Positions 8,785 to 18,369 are shown, numbered from the stretch's first letter. The stretch is 64,000 nt of DNA from Hymenobacter swuensis DY53 (GCF_000576555.1 NZ_CP007145.1:1240001-1304000), one strand, 5' to 3'. Notes: generated from the letters alone by a model not told the origin. Numbers and translations are program-made.

Positions 8785-9729
8785 ATGAAAAACTTCACCT
8801 CCTTCGCCGACGCGGGCGACTATAAAGCTCTGTTGCAGCAAGCCCTGGAAATCAAGGCCAACCCGTACGGCTACCAGCACGTCGGGCGCAACAAAACCGT
8901 CGGCCTTATCTTCTTCAACCCCAGTCTGCGTACCCGGCTCAGCTCGGTGAAGGCGGCATATAATCTCGGCGCGCAGGCCTGGGTGCTCAACGCCGGGGCC
9001 GACTCCTGGACGCTGGAAATGGCCGATGGTGCGGTGATGAACGGCGGCACCCAGGAGCACATCAAGGACGCCATTGCGGTGATGAGCCAGTACTGCGACG
9101 TGCTGGGCGTGCGCACCTTCCCCACGCTCAAGGACCGTGAGGCCGACTACAGCGAGGAAGTGTTCCGGAAGATCATGCAATACGCCACGGTGCCCATCAT
9201 CAGCCTGGAAAGCGCCACGCTACACCCGCTGCAAAGCTTCGCCGACCTGCTTACGGTGGCCGAAACCAAGCGGAAGGAGCGGGTGAAAGTGGTGCTGACC
9301 TGGGCCCCGCACGTGCGCGCCCTGCCCCAGTGTGTGCCCAACTCGTTCTGCGACTGGTTCTCGGAAATCGACTGGGTGGATTTCGTCATCACCCACCCCG
9401 AAGGCTACGAGTTGGACCCCAAGTTCACAAAAGGCGCCCGCATCGAGTACGACCAGCAGAAGGCGCTGGAAGGCGCCGACTACGTGCAGGCTAAGAACTG
9501 GAGCAGCTACCAGCAGTACGGCCAGGTGCTCCAGAACGACCCCGCCTGGATGCTCACCCCAGAGCACATGGCCCTGACTGACGGCGCGAAGTTCCTGCAC
9601 TGCCTGCCCGTGCGCCGCAACGTGGAAGTTTCGGATGCGGTGCTGGATGCGCCCGGCTCGCTCATCATTCAGGAGGCCGGCAACCGCACTATTTCCATGC
9701 AGACGGTGCTGCACGAAATGCTGAAATAA
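8785..9729 (+). CDS. argF': N-acetyl/N-succinyl-ornithine carbamoyltransferase
   Basis: A 314-residue transcarbamylase that adds carbamoyl phosphate to an N-acylated ornithine, the Bacteroidota and Xanthomonas variant of the ornithine step. The carbamoyl-phosphate loop NPSLRTR is at residues 45-51, HPLQ at 147-150 and HCLPVRR at 272-278. The loop GGTQEH (87-92) covers the place where Xanthomonas has a glutamate (acetyl-specific) and Bacteroides fragilis a proline (succinyl-specific), by my memory of that work; here I read Gln90. Acyl specificity is therefore open. It ends the arginine run in this window. Confidence 0.9.
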   Translation: MKNFTSFADAGDYKALLQQALEIKANPYGYQHVGRNKTVGLIFFNPSLRTRLSSVKAAYNLGAQAWVLNAGADSWTLEMADGAVMNGGTQEHIKDAIAVMSQYCDVLGVRTFPTLKDREADYSEEVFRKIMQYATVPIISLESATLHPLQSFADLLTVAETKRKERVKVVLTWAPHVRALPQCVPNSFCDWFSEIDWVDFVITHPEGYELDPKFTKGARIEYDQQKALEGADYVQAKNWSSYQQYGQVLQNDPAWMLTPEHMALTDGAKFLHCLPVRRNVEVSDAVLDAPGSLIIQEAGNRTISMQTVLHEMLK

Positions 9730-9890
9730 GCGGCCGGGTAGGCTGGTTTTATTGAGTGAGTCGGGGGCAGGCTACAGGGGAGATATCGGAAATGTTGAAC
9801 CCTAACGGTCAGTGTCCCGTTAAAGGCCTACTCACGGACAATCCGAATGGCCTGTCTGTCTGAGGCTTCACCCTTTCCACTGCTCTGATT

Positions 9891-10217
9891 ATGAAAAAGT
9901 TTCTTGCCCTCGCCGCTGTCCTCGTAGCTGGTATCTCGGCCGCTAACGCCCAGACCAATACCACTACCACCAACACCACGACGACCCAGCCGGCTACTAC
10001 TGTACCGATGCAGGGCCAGCCGACCCCGACCCAGGGTACCATCAACCAGTCGACCACTACGACTACCCCCATGTCAACCACGCCGGTACCGGCTACTACC
10101 ACTACGGTAGAAACCCAGTCGACTACCAGCGGTACGTACAGCCCAACCACCACAACGGGTGCTGACGTAAAGGCCAAAGACAAAAAGAAAAAGTCGAAAA
10201 TGAAGGCTAACAACTAA
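9891..10217 (+). CDS. Secreted threonine-rich low-complexity protein
   Basis: A 108-residue protein. Residues 1-20 form a clear signal peptide ending ISAANAQ, so it is exported. The mature part is dominated by Thr with Pro, Gln and Ser up to about residue 88, then closes with a lysine-rich tail KAKDKKKKSKMK. No fold or enzyme motif is present. The layout, a flexible Thr-rich stalk with a basic end, could suit a cell-wall or matrix binding role, but this is guesswork. A strong terminator follows 28 bases after the stop, so it is transcribed alone or as the end of a unit. Confidence 0.7.
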   Translation: MKKFLALAAVLVAGISAANAQTNTTTTNTTTTQPATTVPMQGQPTPTQGTINQSTTTTTPMSTTPVPATTTTVETQSTTSGTYSPTTTTGADVKAKDKKKKSKMKANN

Positions 10218-10245
10218 GCCGGATCGACTCTCGATTCCCTGTGAG

Positions 10246-10278
10246 AAGCTCCCGGCGTCAAACGCCGGGAGCTTTTTT
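10246..10278 (+). terminator. Rho-independent terminator after the Thr-rich gene
   Basis: A 12-bp perfect stem, AAGCTCCCGGCG at 10246-10257 with its complement at 10263-10274, a five-base loop and a T run. It may also serve the convergent dinB from the other side. Confidence 0.9.
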
Positions 10279-10286
10279 GTGCCCGT

Positions 10287-11366
10287 TTACAGCAACAGTG
10301 CCAGTTGCTTGCCCACTGCGTCTTCCGGGGTTTCGAGCGAGGATAGGGCCACGCCCAGTAGCCGGACACCTTTAGGTAGCGGCCCCAGTCCCAGCAGCAG
10401 TTCCTGCGCCACCTGCGCCAGTACCTCTGGTCCGGATACCAGCCCAATCAGCGTGCGGCTGCGAGTGATTTGCTGAAAATCGGCGTATTTCACCTTGAGC
10501 GTGAGAGTGCGACCCCGCAGACCCAGCCGTTGGCAATGCCCCCAGACGGCCTCCAGGCAGGGCTGCAAACCGGCCTCCAACTCTCCCGATGTCAGCAAAT
10601 CATGCTCGAAGGTGGTTTCTGAGCCGATAGATTTGCGTAGGCGGTTAGGCTGTACGGGGCGGTGGTCCTGGGCGCGGGAAATGAGATAATAATGCGTGCC
10701 GGCCTTGCCGAAATGCTGACGCAGAAATGCCTCCGTCTGCTGCCGCAGATCCAGACCGGTGAAGATGCCCAGTCGGTTGAGCCGGGCCGCCGTAGCCGGC
10801 CCGATGCCGTGAAACTGCCCCACCGCCAGCTCCGCCACAAATGCCTCGCCCTGTCCGGGCCGAATAACGAACTGCCCGTTGGGTTTACGGTAGTCGGAAG
10901 CCAGCTTCGCCAGAAACTTGTTGTAGCTGATGCCAGCCGAAGCGGTCAGCTGCGTCTGGCGCAGGATTTCGGCCCGAATCTCACGGGCCACCTGAGTTGC
11001 CAGCGCAATGCCTTTCTGGTTTTCCGTGACATCAAGGTAGGCTTCATCCAGGGAAAGCGGCTCGATGAGCGGTGTATATTCGGCGAAGATGGTCCGGATC
11101 TGTCGGGAAATTCCCTTGTACACCTCGAAGCGGGGCTTCACGAATACCAGTTCCGGACACTTGCGCAGCGCGGTGCTGGAGGGCATGGCCGAGCGCACCC
11201 CAAACTGCCGGGCCTCGTAGCTGGCCGCTGCCACCACGCCCCGTGCCCGGGAGCCACCCACTGCCACCGGCCGGCCACGCAGGTCGGGGTTGTCGCGCTG
11301 CTCCACGGAAGCGTAGAACGCGTCCATGTCGAGGTGAATGATTTTACGTATTTCGGCGGAGTTCAC
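10287..11366 (-). CDS. dinB: DNA polymerase IV (Y-family translesion polymerase)
   Basis: A 359-residue Y-family polymerase for bypass of damaged template. The first metal motif LDMDAFYASVE has Asp13 and Asp15, followed by NPDLRGRPVAVGG; the second, SLDEAYLDVT, has Asp107 and Glu108. Thumb HhH residues (GIGPATAARLNRLG) and a little-finger domain follow. No SlyB- or clamp-type addition is seen except a short C-terminal tail ending QLALLL, which resembles a beta-clamp binding peptide. The start is GTG. It stands alone, convergent to the Thr-rich gene. Confidence 0.94.
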   Translation of the reverse strand: MNSAEIRKIIHLDMDAFYASVEQRDNPDLRGRPVAVGGSRARGVVAAASYEARQFGVRSAMPSSTALRKCPELVFVKPRFEVYKGISRQIRTIFAEYTPLIEPLSLDEAYLDVTENQKGIALATQVAREIRAEILRQTQLTASAGISYNKFLAKLASDYRKPNGQFVIRPGQGEAFVAELAVGQFHGIGPATAARLNRLGIFTGLDLRQQTEAFLRQHFGKAGTHYYLISRAQDHRPVQPNRLRKSIGSETTFEHDLLTSGELEAGLQPCLEAVWGHCQRLGLRGRTLTLKVKYADFQQITRSRTLIGLVSGPEVLAQVAQELLLGLGPLPKGVRLLGVALSSLETPEDAVGKQLALLL

Positions 11367-11456
11367 GGTAGGGGAGGAGGAGCCCTCAAAGTTCGGCAGA
11401 CTGGCCCGGAAAACCGTGTTTCAGGGCTGCAGTTCTGCCGCACTCCATTATTGCCT

Positions 11457-12383
11457 CTAATCCTGTACCGGCTCCAGGGGCACCGGTTCCGGCTGCCGGG
11501 GCTTGCGGCTCACCAGAAATACGCCAGCAAAAATGAGCAGTGCCTGAAGTGCTTTGGTCAGGGTGAGGGTGTCTTTACCCAGCGCCACGGCAATCAATAC
11601 GGCCAGGGCCGGCTGCAGGTAAATGTATGCTCCCAGCAACGAGGGCGAGGCGTACTTGAGGGCCCAGTTGTTGAGCAGATAGGCTAGGATAGTCAGGCAT
11701 ATGACCATATACGCAATAGCAGCCCAGATGCTGGCCGGAAAGCTGGCATAATCGGGCTGCTGCACCTGCTGCCAGCCGGCCGGTACCGCCAGCACCGCGC
11801 CCACCAGAAAGATGCGGGCTAGCACCGTAAACGGGTGATATTTGCGCATTAGGGGCATCACCAGCACCAGGTAGATACCGAATGCCGTGGCATTCAGCAG
11901 AATAAACACGTTGCCCAGCAGCCCGTCCTGCCCGCCGGCCGCCACCGGCCCCCTACTCAGAATAATAGTGGCCGCGCCAATACCTGCCAGGGCAATGCCC
12001 GCCAGCCGGGGCAACGTTAGCCGCTCGTTCAACAGTACCACCGAGGCCAGTACCGTGACTACCGGCGCAATGGTCTGAATAAGAGAAGCGTTGATGGGCG
12101 AGGTCAGGTTGAGGCCCGAGAAGAACAGCAGCTGATTCAGCCCGATACCCAGAATGCCGCAGGCTACGGCCCGCAGGTTATCGGCCCGCCCAATGATGCG
12201 GTCCTGCGGGGCCACTAGCCGGCTCAGCAACCCAAAAAATACCGTGGCCCCCACAATACGCAGCAGCACCAGCCCGAACGGCCCCATGTAGCGCGGCATC
12301 ACGTCCTTCGAGATGCTATAGTTGGCGGCGTAGATAAGCGCCACCACAAACAGCGCCGCGTGGACCTTCAGGGAATTCTTCAT
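11457..12383 (-). CDS. EamA-family (DMT) transporter
   Basis: A 308-residue inner-membrane protein with about ten membrane helices in two EamA repeats, the usual drug/metabolite transporter layout. The first repeat starts near residue 10 (AALFVVALIYAANYSISKDV) and the second near 150 (GLLGNVFILLNATAFGIYLV). A longer frame begins at 12461, but the start MKNSLKVH at 12383 places the first helix correctly and leaves a promoter-like TACCTTCG just upstream. Substrate cannot be predicted. It is divergent from rarA. Confidence 0.85.
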   Translation of the reverse strand: MKNSLKVHAALFVVALIYAANYSISKDVMPRYMGPFGLVLLRIVGATVFFGLLSRLVAPQDRIIGRADNLRAVACGILGIGLNQLLFFSGLNLTSPINASLIQTIAPVVTVLASVVLLNERLTLPRLAGIALAGIGAATIILSRGPVAAGGQDGLLGNVFILLNATAFGIYLVLVMPLMRKYHPFTVLARIFLVGAVLAVPAGWQQVQQPDYASFPASIWAAIAYMVICLTILAYLLNNWALKYASPSLLGAYIYLQPALAVLIAVALGKDTLTLTKALQALLIFAGVFLVSRKPRQPEPVPLEPVQD

Positions 12384-12501
12384 TGGAAACGAAGGTAGCA
12401 GCCCGAACTTTGTGGCGCGCGTATAGCGAAGGCCGGCGGCAAAATATCTGACCCGGGCCACTCATCCGCGAACTGCCTGTTCGCGCCACTTCTGCTTTTC
12501 C

Positions 12502-13836
12502 ATGTCTACCGGTTCCCTTTTCGATTCAGAACCTACTTCCGCGCCGCAACCGCAGGGTGCCCGCCCCGGGGCCCCGCTGGCGGAGCGCATGCGTCCCCGC
12601 ACCCTGGAGGAATACGCCGGCCAGCAGCACCTCATCGGGCCAGAGGGCGTGCTGCGCCGCTACCTCAGCGCCGGCCGCCTGCCCAGCCTGATTTTGTGGG
12701 GGCCGCCCGGCGTGGGCAAAACTACCCTAGCCAACCTGCTGGCCCAGGAGCTGGGTAAGCCCTTCGCCTCGCTCAGTGCCGTGAATGCCGGCGTGAAGGA
12801 CGTGCGCGAAGTTATTGAGCGCGCCAAAAAGCAGCGGGGCACCGTACTATTCATTGACGAGATTCATCGGTTCAGCAAAAGCCAACAGGATGCGTTACTG
12901 GGAGCGGTGGAGCAGGGCATCGTCACGCTCATCGGGGCCACTACTGAAAACCCCTCGTTTGAGGTGATTCCGGCCGTGCTAAGCCGGGCGCAGGTGTACG
13001 TGCTGGAATCGTTGGGCAAGGACATTCTCACCAGCATCGTGGATAACGCACTGGCCCACGACGAGCAGCTGCGGCAGAAAAACGTGCGAATGGAGGAATA
13101 CGGCGCGCTGCTGACCATTTCGGGCGGCGACGCACGCAAGCTGCTCAACCTGCTCGAAATTGTGGTGGAAGCCAGCCGGCCCGACCCCAAAACCGGCGCA
13201 ATCGTCATTACCGATGCGGTGGTTCAGCAGCTGGCCCAGCAGCACTTGGCACGCTACGACAAAGGCGGCGAAATGCACTACGATGTTATTTCGGCCTTCA
13301 TCAAAAGCATCCGGGGCTCCGACCCCAACGCGGCCCTCTACTATCTGGCCGTGATGCTGGAAGGCGGCGAGGATGCCAAATTCATTGCCCGCCGCCTGCT
13401 CATTCTGGCTTCCGAAGACGTGGGCCTGGCCAATCCTAATGCCCTTATTCTGGCCCAGAGCTGCTTTCAGGCTGTTACGGTTATCGGCATGCCGGAGTCG
13501 GATATTATTCTGGGCCAGACGGTGGTGTACCTGGCCACTTCGCCCAAGAGTAACGCCAGCTACAAGGCCATTCGGGAGGCGCGGGCTTTGGTGCGCCAGC
13601 AGGGTGTGCAGCCGGTGCCCATTCCGTTGCGTAACGCGCCCACCCAACTCATGAAGGAGCTGGGTTACGGTAATCAGTACCAATACTCCCACGACTACCC
13701 CGGCAGCTTCGCCTACCAAGAATTTATGCCCGAGCCGCTCAGCGGCACCGTGTTCTACCACCCCGGCCAGAACCCCGCCGAAGCCAAGTCCCAGGAGCGC
13801 CTGCGCCAGCTCTGGGGCGAGAAGTACGGGTATTAG
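12502..13836 (+). CDS. rarA: Replication-associated recombination protein A (AAA+ ATPase)
   Basis: A 444-residue AAA+ ATPase of the RarA/MgsA/WRNIP1 family that acts at stalled replication forks. Walker A GPPGVGKT is at 67-74, Walker B FIDE at 117-120, sensor 1 TTEN at 147-150 and the arginine-finger SR at 161-162. The C-terminal tetramerisation part ends with [19 protein letters not shown], typical of the family. Length is normal. It is monocistronic by spacing. Confidence 0.95.
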   Translation: MSTGSLFDSEPTSAPQPQGARPGAPLAERMRPRTLEEYAGQQHLIGPEGVLRRYLSAGRLPSLILWGPPGVGKTTLANLLAQELGKPFASLSAVNAGVKDVREVIERAKKQRGTVLFIDEIHRFSKSQQDALLGAVEQGIVTLIGATTENPSFEVIPAVLSRAQVYVLESLGKDILTSIVDNALAHDEQLRQKNVRMEEYGALLTISGGDARKLLNLLEIVVEASRPDPKTGAIVITDAVVQQLAQQHLARYDKGGEMHYDVISAFIKSIRGSDPNAALYYLAVMLEGGEDAKFIARRLLILASEDVGLANPNALILAQSCFQAVTVIGMPESDIILGQTVVYLATSPKSNASYKAIREARALVRQQGVQPVPIPLRNAPTQLMKELGYGNQYQYSHDYPGSFAYQEFMPEPLSGTVFYHPGQNPAEAKSQERLRQLWGEKYGY

Positions 13837-13990
13837 GGGGAGAGGGTAGGAGGGGGTGGGGGTAGGAGTTGTCATTGCTTCGGCTACGCCTACCCTCACA
13901 CCATCATGCCCTCACACCCTAATCTGCCTCCCGTTGCGGCCCCAAACCGGTCTGTTGGTTGAATACCCGGCGGTAGGGCCGGAAAGCGGC

Positions 13991-13998
13991 TACTTTTG
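13991..13998 (+). promoter_or_regulatory. Candidate -7 box for sppA
   Basis: TACTTTTG fits the Bacteroidota -7 consensus TAnnTTTG and lies 27 bases before the sppA start. No clear -33 TTTG at the usual distance was seen, so the assignment is tentative. Confidence 0.45.
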
Positions 13999-14024
13999 TT
14001 TGCAAGAACTAATCTGATACTTCG

Positions 14025-15782
14025 ATGAGACAATTTTTCAAGTACGTGCTGGCTAGTTTCACCGGCCTCGTGCTATTTGCCCTAATAGGGGTGGTGTTGC
14101 TGATAGCCATCATTGCCGCTGCCGCTTCCTCCGATAAAGAGGTAACCGTGGCTAGTAATTCAGTATTGGAGCTGACGCTCGATAAACCCATTGGGGAGCG
14201 AGAATTCAACAATCCGCTGTCGGGCTTTACGGGTGGGCAGAGTAGCAGCATCGGGCTGGATGAACTGAAAGCCGCTATCCGCCGGGCCAAAGAGGACGAC
14301 GACATCAAGGGTGTTTTCCTGAATCTGGAGCTGGTGCAGGGCGGTATGGCTTCGCTGGAAGAGGTGCGCCAGGAGCTGGTGCAGTTCAAGAAAACCGGCA
14401 AGTTCATCGTGAGCTACACTGATGCGCAGTCGGAGAAAAGCTACTACCTGGCTTCGGTGGCCGATAAGCTGTACCTGAACCCGCAGGGTACGCTGGAATT
14501 CAACGGTCTGTCGTCGGAAACGATGTACTACAAAAACCTGTTCGATAAGCTCGGCGTGCAGGCCCAGATTTTCCGCGTGGGCTCGTTCAAGAGTGCCGTG
14601 GAGCCCTACTTCCGCACCAGCATGTCCGACTCGGCGCGCCTGCAGACGTCCTCGTTCCTGAACTCGCTCAACAACTCGATGCTGGCCGAAGTGGCCACCG
14701 CCCGCAAAATCACGCCCGCCCGCCTCAAAGTCATTTCCGACTCGATGCTGGTACATAACGCCGATGATGCCAAGCGCCTCGGCCTGGTAACCGACCTGGG
14801 CTATTACGACCAGGCCACCGACTACATGAAGGGTAAGCTGGGCCTAGAAAAGGATGCCAAGCTGAGTCTCATTGACCTATCGGATTATAGCAAGTCAGAT
14901 GACGAGGAGGGCAGCACCAGCGGCAACCGCATTGCCGTGGTGTACGCCGATGGCGATATCGTGACGGGTAAGGGCGGCAACGAGAGCATCGGTAGCACCC
15001 GCTTCGCCGAAGCCATCCGCAAGGCCCGCCTCGATAAAAATGTGAAGGCCGTGGTGCTACGCATCAACTCACCCGGCGGCTCCTCGCTGGCTTCCGATAT
15101 CATTTACCGCGAGGTGATGCTCACCAAAAAGGTGAAGCCCATCATCGCCAGCATGTCGGACGTGGCGGCTTCGGGCGGCTATTTCATTGCTATGGGCTGC
15201 GACACGATTGTGGCGCACCCGACCACCATCACGGGCTCTATCGGCGTTTTCGGCGTGTTGCCGAACATCGAGCCTTTCCTGCGCGACAAAATTGGGATTA
15301 CCACGGACCGGGTGACCACCGGCAAATTCTCCGACTTCCCCACCATCACCCGCGCCCTCTCGCCCTTCGAGCAGCAGCAGTTCCAGAACGAAATCAACCG
15401 CATCTACGCCGATTTTACCACCAAAGCTGCCCAGGGCCGCCGGATGCCGGTAGAGCGCCTGCGCCGCCTGGCTTCGGGCCGGGTGTGGTCGGGCACCGAA
15501 GCCAAAGCCCGCGGCCTCGTGGACGTGCTCGGCTCGATGGATGACGCGCTGCGCATTGCCGCCCGCCGCGCCAACCTCAAGGAAGGCGACTACCGCATCC
15601 AGAAGCTGCCGCGCCAGAAGTCCTTCGCCGAAAGTCTATTCAGCTCCTTCAATGAGGAAGCCAAACTGCGGATGGTACGCGAGGAAATGGGCCCGATGTA
15701 CCCCATGTACCAGCAGTACAAGAAGCTTTCGGAAATGAAAGGTGCCCAGATGCGGCTGCCCTTCGAGGTGAACGTACAGTAA
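14025..15782 (+). CDS. sppA: Signal peptide peptidase SppA, 67-kDa type
   Basis: A 585-residue membrane-bound serine-lysine protease that degrades cleaved signal peptides and other membrane peptides on the periplasmic side. One N-terminal membrane anchor (about residues 8-34) precedes two peptidase S49 repeats. The general base is Lys189 in GSFKSAVEPY of the first repeat and the nucleophile is Ser383 in VAASGGYF of the second, the split-dyad arrangement of the long SppA form. The length fits the tetrameric E. coli-type enzyme. A very stable hairpin follows about 90 bases after the stop. Confidence 0.95.
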   Translation: MRQFFKYVLASFTGLVLFALIGVVLLIAIIAAAASSDKEVTVASNSVLELTLDKPIGEREFNNPLSGFTGGQSSSIGLDELKAAIRRAKEDDDIKGVFLNLELVQGGMASLEEVRQELVQFKKTGKFIVSYTDAQSEKSYYLASVADKLYLNPQGTLEFNGLSSETMYYKNLFDKLGVQAQIFRVGSFKSAVEPYFRTSMSDSARLQTSSFLNSLNNSMLAEVATARKITPARLKVISDSMLVHNADDAKRLGLVTDLGYYDQATDYMKGKLGLEKDAKLSLIDLSDYSKSDDEEGSTSGNRIAVVYADGDIVTGKGGNESIGSTRFAEAIRKARLDKNVKAVVLRINSPGGSSLASDIIYREVMLTKKVKPIIASMSDVAASGGYFIAMGCDTIVAHPTTITGSIGVFGVLPNIEPFLRDKIGITTDRVTTGKFSDFPTITRALSPFEQQQFQNEINRIYADFTTKAAQGRRMPVERLRRLASGRVWSGTEAKARGLVDVLGSMDDALRIAARRANLKEGDYRIQKLPRQKSFAESLFSSFNEEAKLRMVREEMGPMYPMYQQYKKLSEMKGAQMRLPFEVNVQ

Positions 15783-15872
15783 GCTCAGCAATAAGTAGCT
15801 ATTTGTATAATCTGATGAAGAGGCTGTTTAAGTAGCCCGGAAAAACAACATAACGCTTCGGCTTCACCTGTC

Positions 15873-15951
15873 GCCCACCTAATCACAGCCGCCCTGGTGC
15901 TTCGTTCGTCTATCGACAATGAGGTACCAGGGCGGCTGTGATTAGGTGGGC
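15873..15951. repeat. Perfect 26-bp inverted repeat
   Basis: Bases 15873-15898 are the exact reverse complement of 15926-15951, with a 27-base loop. The arm starts GCCCACCTAATCACAGCC. No T run follows, so it is not a standard terminator, and the arms do not match the dispersed repeat found elsewhere in the window. It may be a MITE remnant or an mRNA-stabilising hairpin. The rest of the sppA-16084 gap shows no gene. Confidence 0.85.
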
Positions 15952-16083
15952 AAAGTAGGAATACGATAAACTCCTAACTTTCCAAACAACGGCTGGATAA
16001 CACTAATCTATTTCAGGATCAGGTAAAGGTCTTCATCTTGGGATTAGGTATCTGGTAAGGCAATACACGCCAGGCAAAAATTT

Positions 16084-17307
16084 ATGCGCAAATACGGGAT
16101 TGATAGGTTACTGCTTTTAGTAGTTCTGCTATGCGGCTGCCAGCGGGAGCAACGGCAGCCAAAAGAGTATGACTACTACATTCTAGCCGATGTAGAAGGA
16201 TGTGCTGAGTGCCAGGTGCGGCTGGCCTTCAATGATTTTACCACTATTAAGATACTTGACAGTACAGTATACAAAAACGGCCGTTTTGCATTGCAGGGAA
16301 AAATTACTCAGCCCGGCTTCTATTATGTTTGGTACAATAGTAGAACTGACAAAACGGTATCTGGTGCTGTACAGGTGTATCTGCCTGCCGATTCTATCCA
16401 TATAGAGGCTGCAAAAAATAACGTCCGTAACAAGTTCTATCGGCGGCCCGATATGGGTTCTTACCTAAAAAATACGGTTGTGTTTTCGGACGCCCCTCAG
16501 CAAAAGGAGTTAGAGCAGTACTTGTTGATGCAGGATAGCCTTTGGCATCAGTTTTTCACGGACAAGGCCTTGGTAACCGCCAAGTTCACCCAGACCTTTG
16601 GCTCCGGCAACCAAGCCTTAACAGAGCAGTGGGCGGACTCGGTTCGCAACTTTGATTACCGGGTTGCCGGCTACTGGTCCTCAGCAGCGGATCTGTTCAT
16701 CCAGCAACACCCAGCCTCCGAGGTGTCGCTTTACGCCCTGCTGGAAAACCGCAATGATAGAGCAGCGGTGGAGCGTTTTCGCCGCTACTACCAAGCCATG
16801 CCCGCACCCGTGCAAGCAAGCTTCTACGGTCGGATCCTAGATAAGCAACTAGCCCGAAGCGAAAGCCGCAACCAGAACAACCAACGGTTTATGGGTAGCT
16901 ACGTAGGTAGTCTGGCCGGTAAGTCGCCGGTGGGCGAGGCACTGAATGCGGGGCAGTTGTTCAAGCGCAACAAGCTGACGTTGGTCACGTTTTGGGCCAG
17001 CTGGTGCGGGCCCTGTCGCATGGAAATGCCCAAGTATCGTCGCCTTTATCAGCAATATAACCGTCAGGGCTTCGGTATGATTGGCGTATCGCTGGACACC
17101 AACCACAACAACTGGTTGAAGGCCATTGCCCAGGACAGCCTACAGATGCCGCATGTTTCGGAGCTAAAAGGTATAAATGGGGAAGACATCAGGCGGTTTG
17201 AGATTACGGGTATTCCGGCGAATCTGCTGGTGGATGACACAGGCAAAATTGTAGCCGTCGATATCTCGTTCCCAAAGTTGCAAAAGCAACTGCAACAGGC
17301 TTTTTGA
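16084..17307 (+). CDS. TlpA-like thioredoxin lipoprotein with DUF4369-type N-terminus
   Basis: A 407-residue lipoprotein; residues 1-20 end in the lipobox LLCGC, so Cys20 should be lipidated. The N-terminal part (about 28-120) has the beta-rich look of DUF4369, a helical middle follows, and the C-terminal 140 residues form a TlpA/AhpC-type thioredoxin domain with WCGPC (Cys308, Cys311) and a cis-Pro at GIPANLLV. Such proteins reduce periplasmic or outer-membrane disulfides in Bacteroidota. The partner is not known. Base composition is slightly lower in GC than the genes around it. Confidence 0.85.
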   Translation: MRKYGIDRLLLLVVLLCGCQREQRQPKEYDYYILADVEGCAECQVRLAFNDFTTIKILDSTVYKNGRFALQGKITQPGFYYVWYNSRTDKTVSGAVQVYLPADSIHIEAAKNNVRNKFYRRPDMGSYLKNTVVFSDAPQQKELEQYLLMQDSLWHQFFTDKALVTAKFTQTFGSGNQALTEQWADSVRNFDYRVAGYWSSAADLFIQQHPASEVSLYALLENRNDRAAVERFRRYYQAMPAPVQASFYGRILDKQLARSESRNQNNQRFMGSYVGSLAGKSPVGEALNAGQLFKRNKLTLVTFWASWCGPCRMEMPKYRRLYQQYNRQGFGMIGVSLDTNHNNWLKAIAQDSLQMPHVSELKGINGEDIRRFEITGIPANLLVDDTGKIVAVDISFPKLQKQLQQAF

Positions 17308-17471
17308 TAGTAGCCTCTGCATAAGGTCAGTAAGAACACAACAACTGGAGTTGGACAAACGCGAAGCAGCCGTTGCCGACAGTTATACGTTTGTCAGCTG
17401 CTGACGAGTCTGCAACCTCCGGCCAGCAATCAGAACCTAACACTCGACAAACAACCGAAAACTGACCACGC

Positions 17472-18293
17472 ATGATGCACCAACTTCAGGAAGCCGCTAC
17501 TTACCTCCGTCATACCCTGCAGGGGTTTCAGCCCCAGGCGGGCATCATCCTAGGCACTGGCCTGGGGGCTTTGGTGAACGACGTAGAGGTATTACACCGC
17601 TTCAGCTACGCCGATATTCCGCACTTTCCGATATCCACGGTGGAAAGCCACGCCGGCGAACTGCTGGCCGGGACGCTGGCCGGCAAGCGGGTGCTGGTGA
17701 TGCGCGGGCGCTTCCACTACTATGAGGGCTACACCATGGAGCAGGTGGTGTTTCCGGTGCGCGTGATGAAGCTGTTGGGTATTGAGCGCCTGTTCGTGAG
17801 CAACGCCAGCGGCGGCCTCAACCCCGATTATGACTACTCCGACCTGATGCTGCTGGAAGACCACATTAACCTGCAGCCCACCAACCCGCTCATCGGCAAA
17901 AACCTCGACGAGCTAGGCCTGCGCTTCCCAGACATGATGGAGCCCTACAACCAAAATCTGTTGCGGCTGGCCGAAGAAGCCGCGCAGGAACTGGGCCTTG
18001 GGCAGTACCTGCGCCGGGGCGTGTATGCCTCCCTGCCCGGCCCCATGCTCGAAACGCCCGCTGAGTACCGCTACCTGCGCACCATCGGGGCCGATGCCGT
18101 GGGCATGAGCACTGTGCCTGAGGTTATTGCGGCCGTGCACATGGGCCTGCCGGTGCTGGCCGTATCTGTCATCACCGACCTTTGCGCCCCCGGCAAGCTC
18201 AAGAAAGTAGACATTGCCGACATCCTGCGCACCGCCGCCGTGGCCGAGCCCCGCCTGACCGCCTTGCTGCGCCGGGTGCTGGAGAAGCTGTAA
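17472..18293 (+). CDS. punA: Purine nucleoside phosphorylase
   Basis: A 273-residue trimeric-type phosphorylase that splits purine nucleosides with phosphate to base and ribose-1-phosphate. GTGLGAL (28-34), MRGRFHYYEGY (77-87), NASGGLNP (111-118) and MSTVPEVIA (212-220) are family signatures; Glu194 matches human Glu201. At the human Asn243 site I read Asp236 (VITDLC). That exchange is known in engineered human enzyme to widen activity toward adenosine, so 6-amino purines may also be used; it may also be common in this phylum. A start one codon later is equally possible. Confidence 0.93.
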   Translation: MMHQLQEAATYLRHTLQGFQPQAGIILGTGLGALVNDVEVLHRFSYADIPHFPISTVESHAGELLAGTLAGKRVLVMRGRFHYYEGYTMEQVVFPVRVMKLLGIERLFVSNASGGLNPDYDYSDLMLLEDHINLQPTNPLIGKNLDELGLRFPDMMEPYNQNLLRLAEEAAQELGLGQYLRRGVYASLPGPMLETPAEYRYLRTIGADAVGMSTVPEVIAAVHMGLPVLAVSVITDLCAPGKLKKVDIADILRTAAVAEPRLTALLRRVLEKL

Positions 18294-18312
18294 CGCCAAC
18301 TTCAGACTGCAT

Positions 18313-18350
18313 AAAAAAGGCTCCCTGCCAAGCGGTAGGGAGCCTTTTTT
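18313..18350. terminator. Bidirectional Rho-independent terminator
   Basis: AAAAAAGGCTCCCT at 18313-18326 pairs perfectly with 18337-18350, giving an A/T-flanked hairpin that ends punA and the convergent gene at 18370. Confidence 0.92.
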
Positions 18351-18369
18351 GTGTTCGTATGGGTACCAA

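Noticed and set aside
9940..10150. Repeated ACC/ACT units that look like a repeat array
   Set aside because: They are threonine codons of a low-complexity protein, without regular spacers, so not a CRISPR or tandem array.
10662..11687. 341-codon plus frame across dinB and the EamA gene
   Set aside because: It overlaps two real genes on the opposite strand and has no recognisable content.
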